From Flagellimonas algicola (GTDB lineage Bacteria; Bacteroidota; Bacteroidia; Flavobacteriales; Flavobacteriaceae), in the NCBI RefSeq assembly GCF_005937185.1, contig NZ_VCNI01000001.1, positions 1,484,657 to 1,548,656 on the forward strand: a stretch of 64,000 bases of DNA, written 5' to 3'. How positions within the stretch are numbered: the stretch's first letter is position 1; each line of letters begins with the position of its first letter. The notes under the pieces are model-generated. The model did not search any database and was not told where the DNA came from. It worked only from the letters and a program-made list of their open reading frames with translations. Below are positions 27,159 to 35,222 of the stretch, piece by piece. The position numbers and the translations under genes were made by a program.

Positions 27159-27180
27159 ATTTAGACTTATTATGAATAAA
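27159..27180 (-). promoter_or_regulatory. AT-rich operator site 2
   Basis: On the plus strand it reads ATTTAGACTTATT followed by ATGAATAAA, 17 of 22 positions or better shared with the sites at 25681 and 28477. It sits right upstream of the -7 box of the FMN-binding gene, the same arrangement as site 1. Confidence 0.6.
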
Positions 27181-27208
27181 AGCAAGGGCAAGAAAATGAA
27201 TAAAAAAA

Positions 27209-27228
27209 GGTGTGGTTAAAACCACACC
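27209..27228 (-). terminator. Rho-independent terminator overlapping the porin stop codon
   Basis: GGTGTGGTT-AA-AACCACACC is a perfect 9-base stem. On the minus strand it is followed by TTTTTTTATTC. The porin stop (27216-27218) lies inside the stem, so the porin is a single-gene unit and the FMN-binding operon needs its own promoter. Confidence 0.93.
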
Positions 27229-28394
27229 CCTATTCCAAAGTTTAAACGGTCTGTAACGTCTCCGTCGTCCAAAGCATTGCTTCTAAATTGATAGTCTCCT
27301 TTGACCACTACCCCTGGCGCAATGTGATAGGTAAGACCCGTAGTTACATCCGTTCTATCGTAGGCTTCATTGGCGGTTAACGTTCCATCGGTATCGGCAT
27401 GGGTATTGAACGCCTCATAACGGGCAAAAGCAAATAGTTTTTGTCTCTGTCCCGTAGGCAACAAGTTGTACGCTCCTTCCACATACCATCCTTGCAAAGC
27501 ACTACCCAAATCCCTTCCGGTTAAATTGTTGTAAGCCTCGGTATCAGATAGGGAAGCATAGATAAATTGACCTCTTGCGGTAAAACGGTTATAAGCATAT
27601 CTAGCATCCAGCCCCAACATGGAAATCCCGATATCCGATCCATCAAAAGTCTCAACATCATCCTCTGCTTGTGTACGGCCAAAATAGGTGGAGAAACCCA
27701 AACGAAGTCCTCGAATACCGTAGTAGTCCAATTTAGTGGATAGGTTGGGCTGATCTATGGTAGACTGAATTCCTTTTTGTCTTCCGCTTCTTAAACCGTT
27801 AGAACCTCTTAAGATCCCGGTGACACCACCTTCACCATCGGCTTCGGCTGATTTAAATCCGTTGAACAAATATGCCTGATATCCCAAGGAAATGGAATTG
27901 AACCTACCGGTCACCCCTACTCCCAGTTCTCTCCAGGTGGTTGGGACAATCACATTATCAATGGCTGGCCTTTCCGTGCCATTGAAAGTAGTGGGTTCGT
28001 GGAATTCGTTCACAATTCCCATAGGCACCAACATTAATCCACCACGTATGTTAAAATTTGGAGCGGCGTTGTAGTTAACAAAGGCCTGCTCCACAAAAAC
28101 TTCCTCTACGTGTTCAAACTCAATTTCCGTAACAAATTGGGTACGATCATCAAAACGATATCCCAATAACACCACCAAACGTTGTACGTCTATTTCCCCA
28201 TTTTGTCCTTCTGGTTGATTATAAAGCATCTCCCCATAAGCTCCCAAAGTAACCGCCGAAGCATAGTTTCCAGAAAGGATACGTTGGGCTGCATTCAATT
28301 GTTTTTGGGGATCAAACTGAATCGAATCCGTGCGGGTCTGTGCAAAAAATGTGGTTGAAAATAATAAGGCTGATAAGAGAAATAGTTGTCTCAT
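27216..28394 (-). CDS. Outer membrane porin (phosphate-selective porin O/P-like)
   Basis: 392 residues. Signal peptide LFLLSALLFSTTFFAQ, then an N-terminal segment with DPQKQLNAAQRILSGNY and a beta-barrel with alternating strands, ending in LNFGIGVWF with the terminal Phe typical of outer membrane proteins. Features such as FVTEIEFEHVEEVFVEQAFVNY and GGLMLVPMGIVNEFHEPTTF fit the OprO/OprP-like group. Substrate is not readable. Its promoter is flanked by two copies of the AT-rich operator, so strong conditional control, perhaps by iron, is likely. Confidence 0.83.
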   Translation of the reverse strand: MRQLFLLSALLFSTTFFAQTRTDSIQFDPQKQLNAAQRILSGNYASAVTLGAYGEMLYNQPEGQNGEIDVQRLVVLLGYRFDDRTQFVTEIEFEHVEEVFVEQAFVNYNAAPNFNIRGGLMLVPMGIVNEFHEPTTFNGTERPAIDNVIVPTTWRELGVGVTGRFNSISLGYQAYLFNGFKSAEADGEGGVTGILRGSNGLRSGRQKGIQSTIDQPNLSTKLDYYGIRGLRLGFSTYFGRTQAEDDVETFDGSDIGISMLGLDARYAYNRFTARGQFIYASLSDTEAYNNLTGRDLGSALQGWYVEGAYNLLPTGQRQKLFAFARYEAFNTHADTDGTLTANEAYDRTDVTTGLTYHIAPGVVVKGDYQFRSNALDDGDVTDRLNFGIGVWF

Positions 28395-28411
28395 TGTAGG
28401 TGTTTGTTTTT

Positions 28412-28433
28412 ATTTAGATTGAATACAAATAAA
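28412..28433 (-). promoter_or_regulatory. AT-rich operator site 3 (porin, start-site side)
   Basis: Plus-strand ATTTAGATTGAAT followed by ACAAATAAA. It lies downstream of the porin -7 box, over the expected transcription start. Confidence 0.5.
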
Positions 28434-28441
28434 TTGCGGCG

Positions 28442-28472
28442 CAAATATATTTCCAGCTTTTAAACCAGCCAA
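28442..28472 (-). promoter_or_regulatory. Porin promoter
   Basis: Minus strand: TTG (28472-28470), 20-base spacer, TATATTTG (28449-28442). This is a full match to the Bacteroidota consensus TTG-N17-23-TAnnTTTG. Operators 3 and 4 lie on its two sides. Confidence 0.75.
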
Positions 28473-28476
28473 ATTT

Positions 28477-28498
28477 ATTTAGACTTATTTTAAATAAA
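28477..28498 (-). promoter_or_regulatory. AT-rich operator site 4 (porin, upstream side)
   Basis: Plus-strand ATTTAGACTTATTT followed by TAAATAAA, within the near-perfect inverted repeat TTATTTA-N9-TAAATAA. It starts 4 bases upstream of the porin -33 element. Confidence 0.6.
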
Positions 28499-28545
28499 AT
28501 TTAAGATTTAACAGAAAGGAATCGCAAGTGCTGCTGGAAAAGTTA

Positions 28546-29409
28546 TTAATGGTATGCCGTGAAAAGTTCCGTGGCCTTGTTATAAGCTGCTTCAAAGACC
28601 ATCCAATTCACACCCGTATCTGCCTTTTGTTCTGTAAAATAGGATAGCATTTTCTCCGTAGGCATGTTGCCCGTCAATTCATCTTTGGCCATGGGACAGC
28701 CACCAAAACCTTGTACAGCTCCATCAAAACGTCTACATCCTGCCATATAGGCCGCCTCCACTTTTTCGTGCCATTTGGTCGGGGTGGTATGCAAATGTGC
28801 TCCAAACTCGATATGCGGATATTTGGGAATCAAGTTGGAAAAAAGATAGTCAATAACCTCCGGGGTAGAACTTCCAATGGTATCTGACAACGACAAAATA
28901 GAGGTTCCCATAGCTGCCAGTTTTTCGGTCCACTCCCCCACAATCTCCACATTCCAGGGATCACCATAGGGATTTCCAAAACCCATGGACACATAGGTGA
29001 CCACCTCTTTGTTGTGGGCATGGGCAACATCCAAAATCTCCTTGAGCGTCTCCACAGATTGGGCAATAGTCTTATGGGTATTCCGCATTTGAAAGTTCTC
29101 GGAAATGGAAAAGGGATATCCCAAATAATGTATCTCTTTATGCTGGCAGGCATTGTTGGCACCTCTGGTATTGGCCACAATGGCCAAGAGTTTGCTTTGG
29201 GTCTTGGTTAAATCCAATTGGGCAAGTACCTCAGCCGTATCAACCATCTGGGGAATGGCTTTGGGAGAGACAAAACTGCCAAAATCCAAGGTATCAAAAC
29301 CACAACCCAATAGGGATTGGATATATTTTACCTTCTCTTGGGTGGGAATGAAAGTCTTAATGCCTTGCATGGCATCCCTAGGACATTCTATGAGTTTCAC
29401 ATTGGACAT
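28546..29409 (-). CDS. Hydroxymethylglutaryl-CoA lyase
   Basis: 287 residues. Cleaves HMG-CoA to acetyl-CoA and acetoacetate, last step of leucine breakdown. Family marks are ECPRDAMQGIKTFIPTQEKV at the N terminus (metal and substrate site), GAHLHTTPTKWHEKVEAA (His ligands) and GFGGCPMAKDELTGNMPTE with the catalytic Cys. The usual ExGPRDGLQ motif reads ECPRDAMQ here, a common variant in Bacteroidota. Bacterial genes of this family are called mvaB or yngG. It stands alone with no other leucine-degradation gene in view. Confidence 0.92.
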   Translation of the reverse strand: MSNVKLIECPRDAMQGIKTFIPTQEKVKYIQSLLGCGFDTLDFGSFVSPKAIPQMVDTAEVLAQLDLTKTQSKLLAIVANTRGANNACQHKEIHYLGYPFSISENFQMRNTHKTIAQSVETLKEILDVAHAHNKEVVTYVSMGFGNPYGDPWNVEIVGEWTEKLAAMGTSILSLSDTIGSSTPEVIDYLFSNLIPKYPHIEFGAHLHTTPTKWHEKVEAAYMAGCRRFDGAVQGFGGCPMAKDELTGNMPTEKMLSYFTEQKADTGVNWMVFEAAYNKATELFTAYH

Positions 29410-29528
29410 AGGCTGCGCATAAAATTACCACTTATTATCCGATACCAGATGAAAACATAGGTGGGGAAAAACGAAAAAATGTCTAACATTTTCCCGTTAC
29501 CCTAGACTGCCCCGAATGGCAATACCTC

Positions 29529-30569
29529 CTAGGATTTTTGATTTAGGATGGCCTTGTTGATTTTTTTGACCAAGGTTGGGCCTTTGTAAACAAAACCAGT
29601 GTACAGCTGGATCAAATCCGCGCCGGCCTCCAATTTTTCCAAGGCATCTTCCGCAGAATGTATTCCTCCAACTCCAATGATCGGGAAGGCTTTTCCGCTT
29701 TTTTCTGCCAAAAATCGGATGACCTCTGTGCTTCTTTTGGTCAAAGGTTTTCCACTAAGACCACCTTTTTCCTCAGACTGAATCAAATGGGATTTAAGCC
29801 CCTTTCTGGAGATTGTTGTATTGGTGGCTATGATTCCGCTGATATCTGTCACTTTTACAATATCCACAATATCCAATAACTGTTCATTGCTAAGGTCCGG
29901 CGCAATCTTAAGCAGGATGGGCTTTTCTTTGGATCCCATTTTTTTCGCAAACTTGGCGTTTTGCTTGCGGAGTTTCTTAAGTAAGTTGGTCAAGGGTTCC
30001 TTGTCCTGTAATTCCCTAAGTCCCGGGGTATTTGGCGAACTAACGTTTACCACAAAGTAGTCCACGTGCTCAAAGAGGGCCTCAAAACAAATTAAATAGT
30101 CCTTAACCGCATCGTCATTGTCGGTAACTTTATTCTTGCCGATATTACCCCCAATCAAGACTTTATGCTTCTTTTTTAGTTGCTCCGCTGCCTCAAAAAC
30201 CCCTTTGTTGTTAAAACCCATTCGGTTGATGATGGCCTCGTCTTCCAACAATCGAAACAATCGTTTTTTGGGATTTCCTTCCTGTGGTTTGGGAGTCAAG
30301 GTTCCAATTTCCACAAATCCAAAACCAAAATTGGAAAGCTCGTTGTAAAGGATAGCATCTTTGTCAAATCCGGCAGCAAGGCCTACAGGATTCTTAAACT
30401 TCAGTCCAAAAACTTTCCGTTCCAGTCTAGGGTCATTGATGAGATACAATTTTCTGAAAAGCGGCCCAAATCCCAATTTGGAAAGAATTCGTATCGCCTT
30501 AAAAGAAAAATGGTGGGCAGTTTCTGCATCGAGCAAAAAAAGAAGGGGGCGAACGAGGAACTTGTACAT
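29529..30569 (-). CDS. pyrD: Quinone-dependent dihydroorotate dehydrogenase (class 2)
   Basis: 346 residues. FMN enzyme that oxidises dihydroorotate to orotate and passes electrons to quinone at the inner membrane. The amphipathic N-terminal extension ([23 protein letters not shown]) is the class 2 membrane-binding part. Visible: [55 protein letters not shown] (catalytic Ser of class 2), IATNTT and IGVGGI near the C terminus. Single gene with a TATTTTTG -7 box in front. Confidence 0.97.
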   Translation of the reverse strand: MYKFLVRPLLFLLDAETAHHFSFKAIRILSKLGFGPLFRKLYLINDPRLERKVFGLKFKNPVGLAAGFDKDAILYNELSNFGFGFVEIGTLTPKPQEGNPKKRLFRLLEDEAIINRMGFNNKGVFEAAEQLKKKHKVLIGGNIGKNKVTDNDDAVKDYLICFEALFEHVDYFVVNVSSPNTPGLRELQDKEPLTNLLKKLRKQNAKFAKKMGSKEKPILLKIAPDLSNEQLLDIVDIVKVTDISGIIATNTTISRKGLKSHLIQSEEKGGLSGKPLTKRSTEVIRFLAEKSGKAFPIIGVGGIHSAEDALEKLEAGADLIQLYTGFVYKGPTLVKKINKAILNQKS

Positions 30570-30584
30570 TCAGAAAATTTTGGA

Positions 30585-30592
30585 CAAAAATA
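30585..30592 (-). promoter_or_regulatory. -7 box of pyrD
   Basis: Minus-strand TATTTTTG, 15 bases before the ATG; a TTG lies 23 bases further upstream (30618-30616). This fits TTG-N17-23-TAnnTTTG and implies a very short leader. Confidence 0.55.
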
Positions 30593-30623
30593 AAAACTCT
30601 CCCATCACAATCTTACAAAACCG

Positions 30624-31043
30624 TTATTTTTCGTTGACTGACCTATCTATATAGATAGGACGTAAGGTGAGTTGGTTACAGAGATCCAAATAGAGATTGT
30701 ATTGCCTGTCATTGAAAATGGACAACAAACGCTTGTCCAACATGCGAACGTTCTGTTTCATGCTATCTAAAAGGTCTCTGTATTTGTAGGATACGGCCAT
30801 TAGATCTTCCGGAGAACTCTGGGCGTGCTTTTTCAACAGGTATTTGGCTTGGTCCTTTAGGTACCCATTTCTAACCCTAAGCTCCGCCGACCAATTTTTA
30901 AACTGCTCCAATTGGAATTCATTCAATTGAAAAACGTCGGTGATGGCTTCATCATGGTCCCCCCCTATGCCCAAAGAACAATCTTGCTGGGTATAGGCGA
31001 AAAAACTGGAACACAGGAGTATTAGAAGTAATAATGTTCTCAA
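30624..31043 (-). CDS. Exported helical protein, distantly Spy/CpxP-like
   Basis: 139 residues. Signal peptide TLLLLILLCSSFFAYTQQ, mature part almost all helix: FQLNEFQLEQFKNWSAELRV, then DQAKYLLKKHAQSSPEDLM and a later RLLSIFNDRQYNLYLDLC. The LNEFQLEQF and LSIFNDRQY segments recall the LTxxQ pairs of periplasmic Spy-like chaperones, but the match is loose. An 18-base perfect palindrome CCTATCTATATAGATAGG (30642-30659) lies inside its last codons. Confidence 0.6.
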   Translation of the reverse strand: MRTLLLLILLCSSFFAYTQQDCSLGIGGDHDEAITDVFQLNEFQLEQFKNWSAELRVRNGYLKDQAKYLLKKHAQSSPEDLMAVSYKYRDLLDSMKQNVRMLDKRLLSIFNDRQYNLYLDLCNQLTLRPIYIDRSVNEK

Positions 31044-31117
31044 TAGTTGGATTTTAGCGAAGGGAAAAGATAGGATTTAAGGCACTTTTTTTACCAAAAT
31101 CACGATTGAATAAACGT

Positions 31118-31125
31118 TATTTTTG
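31118..31125 (+). promoter_or_regulatory. -7 box of pepT
   Basis: TATTTTTG, 14 bases before ATG 31140. No TTG at the consensus -33 distance. Confidence 0.4.
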
Positions 31126-31139
31126 ATGAAACGCACTTT

Positions 31140-32393
31140 ATGGACAAATTACTAGCCCGTTTTCTGGAATATGTTTCCATTGACACCCAAAGCGACCCCT
31201 ACTCAAAAAGCACCCCAAGTACGGAAAAACAATGGAATTTGGCCAAGAAGCTGGTCTTGGAACTGCATCAGATAGGAATGCAAGAAGTTTCCATAGACGA
31301 AAACGCCTATATCATGGCAACGCTTCCCAGCAATATGGAAAAAGACGTGCCCACTATCGGCTTTATTTCCCATATGGACACTTCACCAGATTTTAGTGGA
31401 TCTAGGGTAAAACCCCAGGTGGTGGAAAATTATAATGGGGAAGATATTGTCCTGAACAAGGCAAAGAACATTGTTTTATCACCCAGCTATTTTGAGGACT
31501 TGGAGCAGTATAAAGGTCAGACCTTGATCACCACCGATGGCACTACCCTGTTGGGCGCCGATGATAAAGCGGGGATTACAGAAATTATTACTGCCATGGA
31601 ATATTTGGTACAACATCCCGAAATCAAACACGGAACCATCCGAATTGCCTTTACCCCTGATGAGGAAATTGGAAGAGGCGCCCACAAATTCGATGTGGAA
31701 AAATTTGGAGCTGATTGGGCCTATACCATGGACGGAAGTCAAATTGGGGAATTGGAATACGAGAATTTCAATGCGGCCAGTGTCAAAATCAAGATTGAGG
31801 GAAAAAGTGTGCATCCAGGTTATGCCAAGGGAAAGATGGTAAGTGCGATTGGTATTGCAAACGAATTTTTAGGGTTGTTACCCTCTCGTGAAGTTCCGGA
31901 ACACACAACAGGACGAGAAGGTTTTTTTCATGTACACAAGCTCAAGGGAGAAATAGAACTTGCGGAGATTGAACTCATCATCAGGGACCATGATAGTGGC
32001 CACTTTGAAGCACGGAAAGAGCTCTTAAAAGATATTGCCAGTAAGCTGAACAAGAAGCACGGAGATTGCATTCATCTAAAAATAGAGGAGCAGTATCAGA
32101 ATATGAAGGAAAAAGTGGAACCCGTGTTCCATATTGTTGAAATTGCTGAAGAAGCTATGCTTTCCTTGGGTATAGAACCCATAATAAAGCCCATTCGAGG
32201 AGGCACTGACGGTTCCCAACTCAGTTTTATGGGCCTTCCCTGTCCCAATATTTTTGCAGGTGGACATAATTTTCACGGAAAATATGAATATATTCCATTG
32301 GAAAGTATGCAAAAAGCCGTTCAAGTCATTGTGAAAATCTGTGAGTTGACCGCTGTTCAAATTCAATCCAATGGAAAGAGAAAAAAATCTTGA
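31140..32393 (+). CDS. pepT: Peptidase T (tripeptide aminopeptidase)
   Basis: 417 residues, family length. Di-zinc M20 aminopeptidase that removes the N-terminal residue of tripeptides in the cytoplasm. Visible: FLEYVSIDTQSDP, GFISHMDTSPDF (first His ligand), LGADDKAGITEI (bridging Asp), FTPDEEIGRGAHKF (catalytic Glu pair), MDGSQIGELEYENFNA and GGTDGSQLSFMGLPCPN near the C terminus. The last 23 bases overlap the next gene. Confidence 0.97.
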   Translation: MDKLLARFLEYVSIDTQSDPYSKSTPSTEKQWNLAKKLVLELHQIGMQEVSIDENAYIMATLPSNMEKDVPTIGFISHMDTSPDFSGSRVKPQVVENYNGEDIVLNKAKNIVLSPSYFEDLEQYKGQTLITTDGTTLLGADDKAGITEIITAMEYLVQHPEIKHGTIRIAFTPDEEIGRGAHKFDVEKFGADWAYTMDGSQIGELEYENFNAASVKIKIEGKSVHPGYAKGKMVSAIGIANEFLGLLPSREVPEHTTGREGFFHVHKLKGEIELAEIELIIRDHDSGHFEARKELLKDIASKLNKKHGDCIHLKIEEQYQNMKEKVEPVFHIVEIAEEAMLSLGIEPIIKPIRGGTDGSQLSFMGLPCPNIFAGGHNFHGKYEYIPLESMQKAVQVIVKICELTAVQIQSNGKRKKS

Positions 32394-32964
32394 GGCCTAT
32401 TACGAAAGGGAACATCCCTTCAAGGAGGGTATTTTGCTACTGCGTTCGCTAGCCCTTCAAACGGATAGCGAAGAAACCTTTAAATGGAGCATTCCAGTCT
32501 ATACCGCAAATGGGAAAAATGTGTTCGGAATCTGTAGGTTCAAAAGTCATTTTGGGGTTTGGTTCTTTAACGGTTCTTTTCTGAGCGACCCTAAAAAAGT
32601 ACTGCGAAATGCCCAAGAGGGAAAGACAAAAGGCATGCGGCATTGGAACTTTGACACTTTGGATAAAGTTGACCAAAGTGCGGTGATAGCCTATATGAAC
32701 GAGGCCATAGCCAACGAAAAAAAGGGTTTGAAAATAGCTCCAGAAAAGAAGAGCGGAACCACAGAAGTTCCCGCTTTGCTTCAATCCAAATTGGCCAGCA
32801 GTTCCAGCTTAAAAGAAGCATTCGAATCCTTTACCGCCTATAAACAACGAGAGTTCTGTGAATACATCTCCGAAGCCAAACAGGAAAAGACCAAGTTGAG
32901 ACGTTTGGAAAAAATCCTTCCCATGATCCAAAAAGGAACGGGTTTAAATGATGCCTATCGGTAA
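32371..32964 (+). CDS. DUF1801/YdeI-like protein
   Basis: 197 residues. The N-terminal 110 residues (FKEGILLLRSLALQTD ... ETFKWSIPVYTANGKNVFGICRFKSHFGVWFFNG) follow the DUF1801 (YdhG-like) pattern. The C-terminal part (ALLQSKLASSSSLKEAFESFTAYKQREFCEYISEAKQEKTKLRRLEKIL) is the bacteriocin-protection YdeI/OmpD-associated helical region. Cytoplasmic, function unknown. It starts inside pepT and is likely co-translated. Confidence 0.8.
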   Translation: MEREKNLEAYYEREHPFKEGILLLRSLALQTDSEETFKWSIPVYTANGKNVFGICRFKSHFGVWFFNGSFLSDPKKVLRNAQEGKTKGMRHWNFDTLDKVDQSAVIAYMNEAIANEKKGLKIAPEKKSGTTEVPALLQSKLASSSSLKEAFESFTAYKQREFCEYISEAKQEKTKLRRLEKILPMIQKGTGLNDAYR

Positions 32965-32974
32965 ACAAATGGAA

Positions 32975-34321
32975 TTAACCGGTTGGTAATTTCCACCCAT
33001 TGTGATATGCTTTAGCCAAGTGGTTGTTTGCTTCTTCACTGCCAAACTTGGCCGCTTCCGTATTCCAGAACAAACGTTTGCCTGTTTTGAATGCAATATT
33101 GCCCATATGGCAAACCCTTGCCGTATCATACCCTACTTGAATTGGAGCGGTCAAAATTGCCGTATTTCTGCTTTTTACTGCTTCCAAAAAATTCGCGGTA
33201 TGTAAATCCAGGCCATTGGCTTCCACTTTTTGAAGAGGAACAGCTTCTATCTTAGGGCCATTGTTTTGGTTCCAATTAGGTCTGTCCTTTTCAGGAATCA
33301 CCTCCCAACCTCCCCGGTTCAAAACCAAGGTTCCGTTGTTTCCGATAAAAGCAATCCCATGATCACGACCGTAGTTGCCCCCATCAATTCCGGTGGCATG
33401 TTCCCACAGTAATGAGAAACCGTCAAATTCGTAGACCGTTTGAAGTGTATCTGGCGTCTCTTCGGCATCATCTGGATAGGCAAATTTCCCGCCAATGGCC
33501 ATAACCGATTTTGGATTTGCAGCTTTCATTCCATATAGCGCATAATCTATCAGGTGTACTCCCCAATCCGTCATCAATCCCCCGGCATAGTCCCAAAACC
33601 ATCTAAAATTGAAGTGAAATCTGTTTTTATTAAATGGGCGTTCCGGCGCAGGGCCCAACCACATTTTGTAATCCACACCATCTGGCACGGGTGCATCAGG
33701 TACCACTGGGATGGATTGCATCCAACCTTGATAGGCCCAGGCCTTTGCCAAACGAATTTGACCCAACTTCCCTGAATGCACATAGTTAATGGCATCCACA
33801 AAGTGGGGTTGGCTTCGTTGCCATTGGCCAATTTGAACCATACGATCACTTGAGTTGACCTTATTGAGCATAGCGTCACATTCTGTTATGGAATTGGCAA
33901 TGGGTTTTTCGCAGTACACATCCTTTCCGGCATCTACAGCATCTACCAATTGCAAGCAATGCCAATGGTCTGGTGTCCCTATAATCACGATATCCACATC
34001 CCTGTCTTCTAGCATTTTCCGGTAATCCCCGTACCATTTGGGTTTCTTAATCCCAGCTTTTTCTAGAGCTTCAGTTTTGGCAGCTAGGACATTCTTATCC
34101 ACATCACAAAGGGCCACAACCTCCACTTCGCTATTCTTTAAGATGGACAGCAGATTGGCAAAGCCCATGCCGTTGCAACCTATCAATCCTACTTGAATTC
34201 TATCGTTTGGGCTGGTCTTTTTTCGAATAGTAGCCAATAGTTCTGGTGGAAATAGTAAAGACGCCCCCATTCCAGCGGTTAGTAGGGAGCCTTGTTTGAT
34301 AAATTGTCTGCGATTGCCCAT
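32975..34321 (-). CDS. Tat-exported Gfo/Idh/MocA family oxidoreductase
   Basis: 448 residues. Twin-arginine signal NRRQFIKQGSLLTAGMGASL at the N terminus predicts folded export. Then a Rossmann domain with GLIGCNGMGFANL (dinucleotide binding), VALCDVDKN, IIGTPDHWH and CEKPIANS (the EKP motif), and a C-terminal sugar-binding-like beta-sheet domain with DWGVHLIDYALYG. Family members act on sugars or glycosides with NAD(P). The Bacteroidota Tat-exported group has few characterised members, some with glycoside-hydrolase activity through NAD. No carbohydrate cluster is nearby, so the substrate is unknown. Confidence 0.9.
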   Translation of the reverse strand: MGNRRQFIKQGSLLTAGMGASLLFPPELLATIRKKTSPNDRIQVGLIGCNGMGFANLLSILKNSEVEVVALCDVDKNVLAAKTEALEKAGIKKPKWYGDYRKMLEDRDVDIVIIGTPDHWHCLQLVDAVDAGKDVYCEKPIANSITECDAMLNKVNSSDRMVQIGQWQRSQPHFVDAINYVHSGKLGQIRLAKAWAYQGWMQSIPVVPDAPVPDGVDYKMWLGPAPERPFNKNRFHFNFRWFWDYAGGLMTDWGVHLIDYALYGMKAANPKSVMAIGGKFAYPDDAEETPDTLQTVYEFDGFSLLWEHATGIDGGNYGRDHGIAFIGNNGTLVLNRGGWEVIPEKDRPNWNQNNGPKIEAVPLQKVEANGLDLHTANFLEAVKSRNTAILTAPIQVGYDTARVCHMGNIAFKTGKRLFWNTEAAKFGSEEANNHLAKAYHNGWKLPTG

Positions 34322-34349
34322 GATGGTTGATTTTGACCTTAAAATACAA

Positions 34350-34381
34350 AAAGCCCCTTGAAAATTAATCCAAGGGGCTTT
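34350..34381. terminator. Terminator after yajC
   Basis: AAAGCCCCTTG pairs perfectly with CAAGGGGCTTT across a 10-base loop (11-base stem). On the minus strand it runs into TTGTATTTT, ending the nusB-DUF1573-yajC unit. The promoter of the downstream oxidoreductase gene should lie within 34322-34350. Confidence 0.92.
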
Positions 34382-34401
34382 CTATTTTGTAATTACCGGA
34401 A

Positions 34402-34689
34402 TTACTTCTTAGCTGGAGCGGCTAATTTTTTGCTCATTTCCATGGAGATAGCAGAGCGATCAAACTTAAGCCTACCAGCCATGGTTTCAATCACACAAGA
34501 ATAATCCTTGTCGTTTAACTCCACAACTTTTCCATGAAGTCCACTTTTGGTAATAATGCGGTCTCCTTTTTTCAATTCCGATGCAAATTTCTTCTCATCC
34601 TTTTGACGCTTCATTTGGGGGCGAATCATAAAAAAATAAGCCACCACAAAGATGAGCATCAAAGGTAAAAACTGTCCGAGGTTTTCCAT
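34402..34689 (-). CDS. yajC: Preprotein translocase subunit YajC
   Basis: 95 residues. One membrane helix near the N terminus (LPLMLIFVVAYFFMIRPQMKRQKDEKKF, where FMIRPQ-K is the family signature) and a small cytoplasmic domain (LKKGDRIITKSGLHGKVVELND). Accessory component of the SecDF-YajC complex that helps protein export. Third gene of a nusB-DUF1573-yajC run that is typical for Flavobacteriaceae; secDF is not in the window. Confidence 0.96.
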   Translation of the reverse strand: MENLGQFLPLMLIFVVAYFFMIRPQMKRQKDEKKFASELKKGDRIITKSGLHGKVVELNDKDYSCVIETMAGRLKFDRSAISMEMSKKLAAPAKK

Positions 34690-34704
34690 TGTTAGTTTTT
34701 GGTT

Positions 34705-35184
34705 CTAGTTTACAGGCCCGGCTTGTGCGGCGCTCTTTGGATTTACAAAGGCCTTGATGCGCAACAACTCTGTACCCTTTTCAGTATTGGCCGTTACGGT
34801 AACGGTCTTTGTTACCTGATTTTGACCTGATCCATTGAACTTCACCAAAAGTTCTCCAGTTTCACCGGGGCCAATAGGTGTATTTTTTGGGTATTCAGGA
34901 ACGGTACATCCACAGCTACTCTTAGCATCGGTGATGATCAAAGGGGCGTTCCCAGTATTGGTAAATGCAAAGGTTGTTTGTTGCGCTGTGCCTTGGGTAA
35001 TGGAGCCAAAATCATGCTCCTGCTTATCAAAACTCATCACAGGAAGTTGCTTCTGTGCCTCATCCCTACTGGATGCGTCCTCCACATTATCAGCAACTAT
35101 TTTGTTGGATGCCTTGTCCTTGCAAGAAACACTTACAAGTCCAACAGCCAAAATCAAGCTTAAAATTGTTGTTACTTTTTTCAT
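34705..35184 (-). CDS. DUF1573 lipoprotein
   Basis: 159 residues. Lipoprotein signal with LVSVSCKDK at residues 15-23. The core MSFDKQEHDFGSITQGTAQQTTFAFTNTGNAPLIITDAKSSCGCTVPEYP is the DUF1573 Ig-like fold (PF07610) with its SSCGCT motif. Found widely in Bacteroidota periplasms; function unknown. It sits 16 bases before yajC and 38 bases after nusB and is likely in one transcript with both. Confidence 0.9.
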   Translation of the reverse strand: MKKVTTILSLILAVGLVSVSCKDKASNKIVADNVEDASSRDEAQKQLPVMSFDKQEHDFGSITQGTAQQTTFAFTNTGNAPLIITDAKSSCGCTVPEYPKNTPIGPGETGELLVKFNGSGQNQVTKTVTVTANTEKGTELLRIKAFVNPKSAAQAGPVN

Positions 35185-35222
35185 GTTAAAAATTTATTTG
35201 TCCAAAATTAATCAAATATTGT

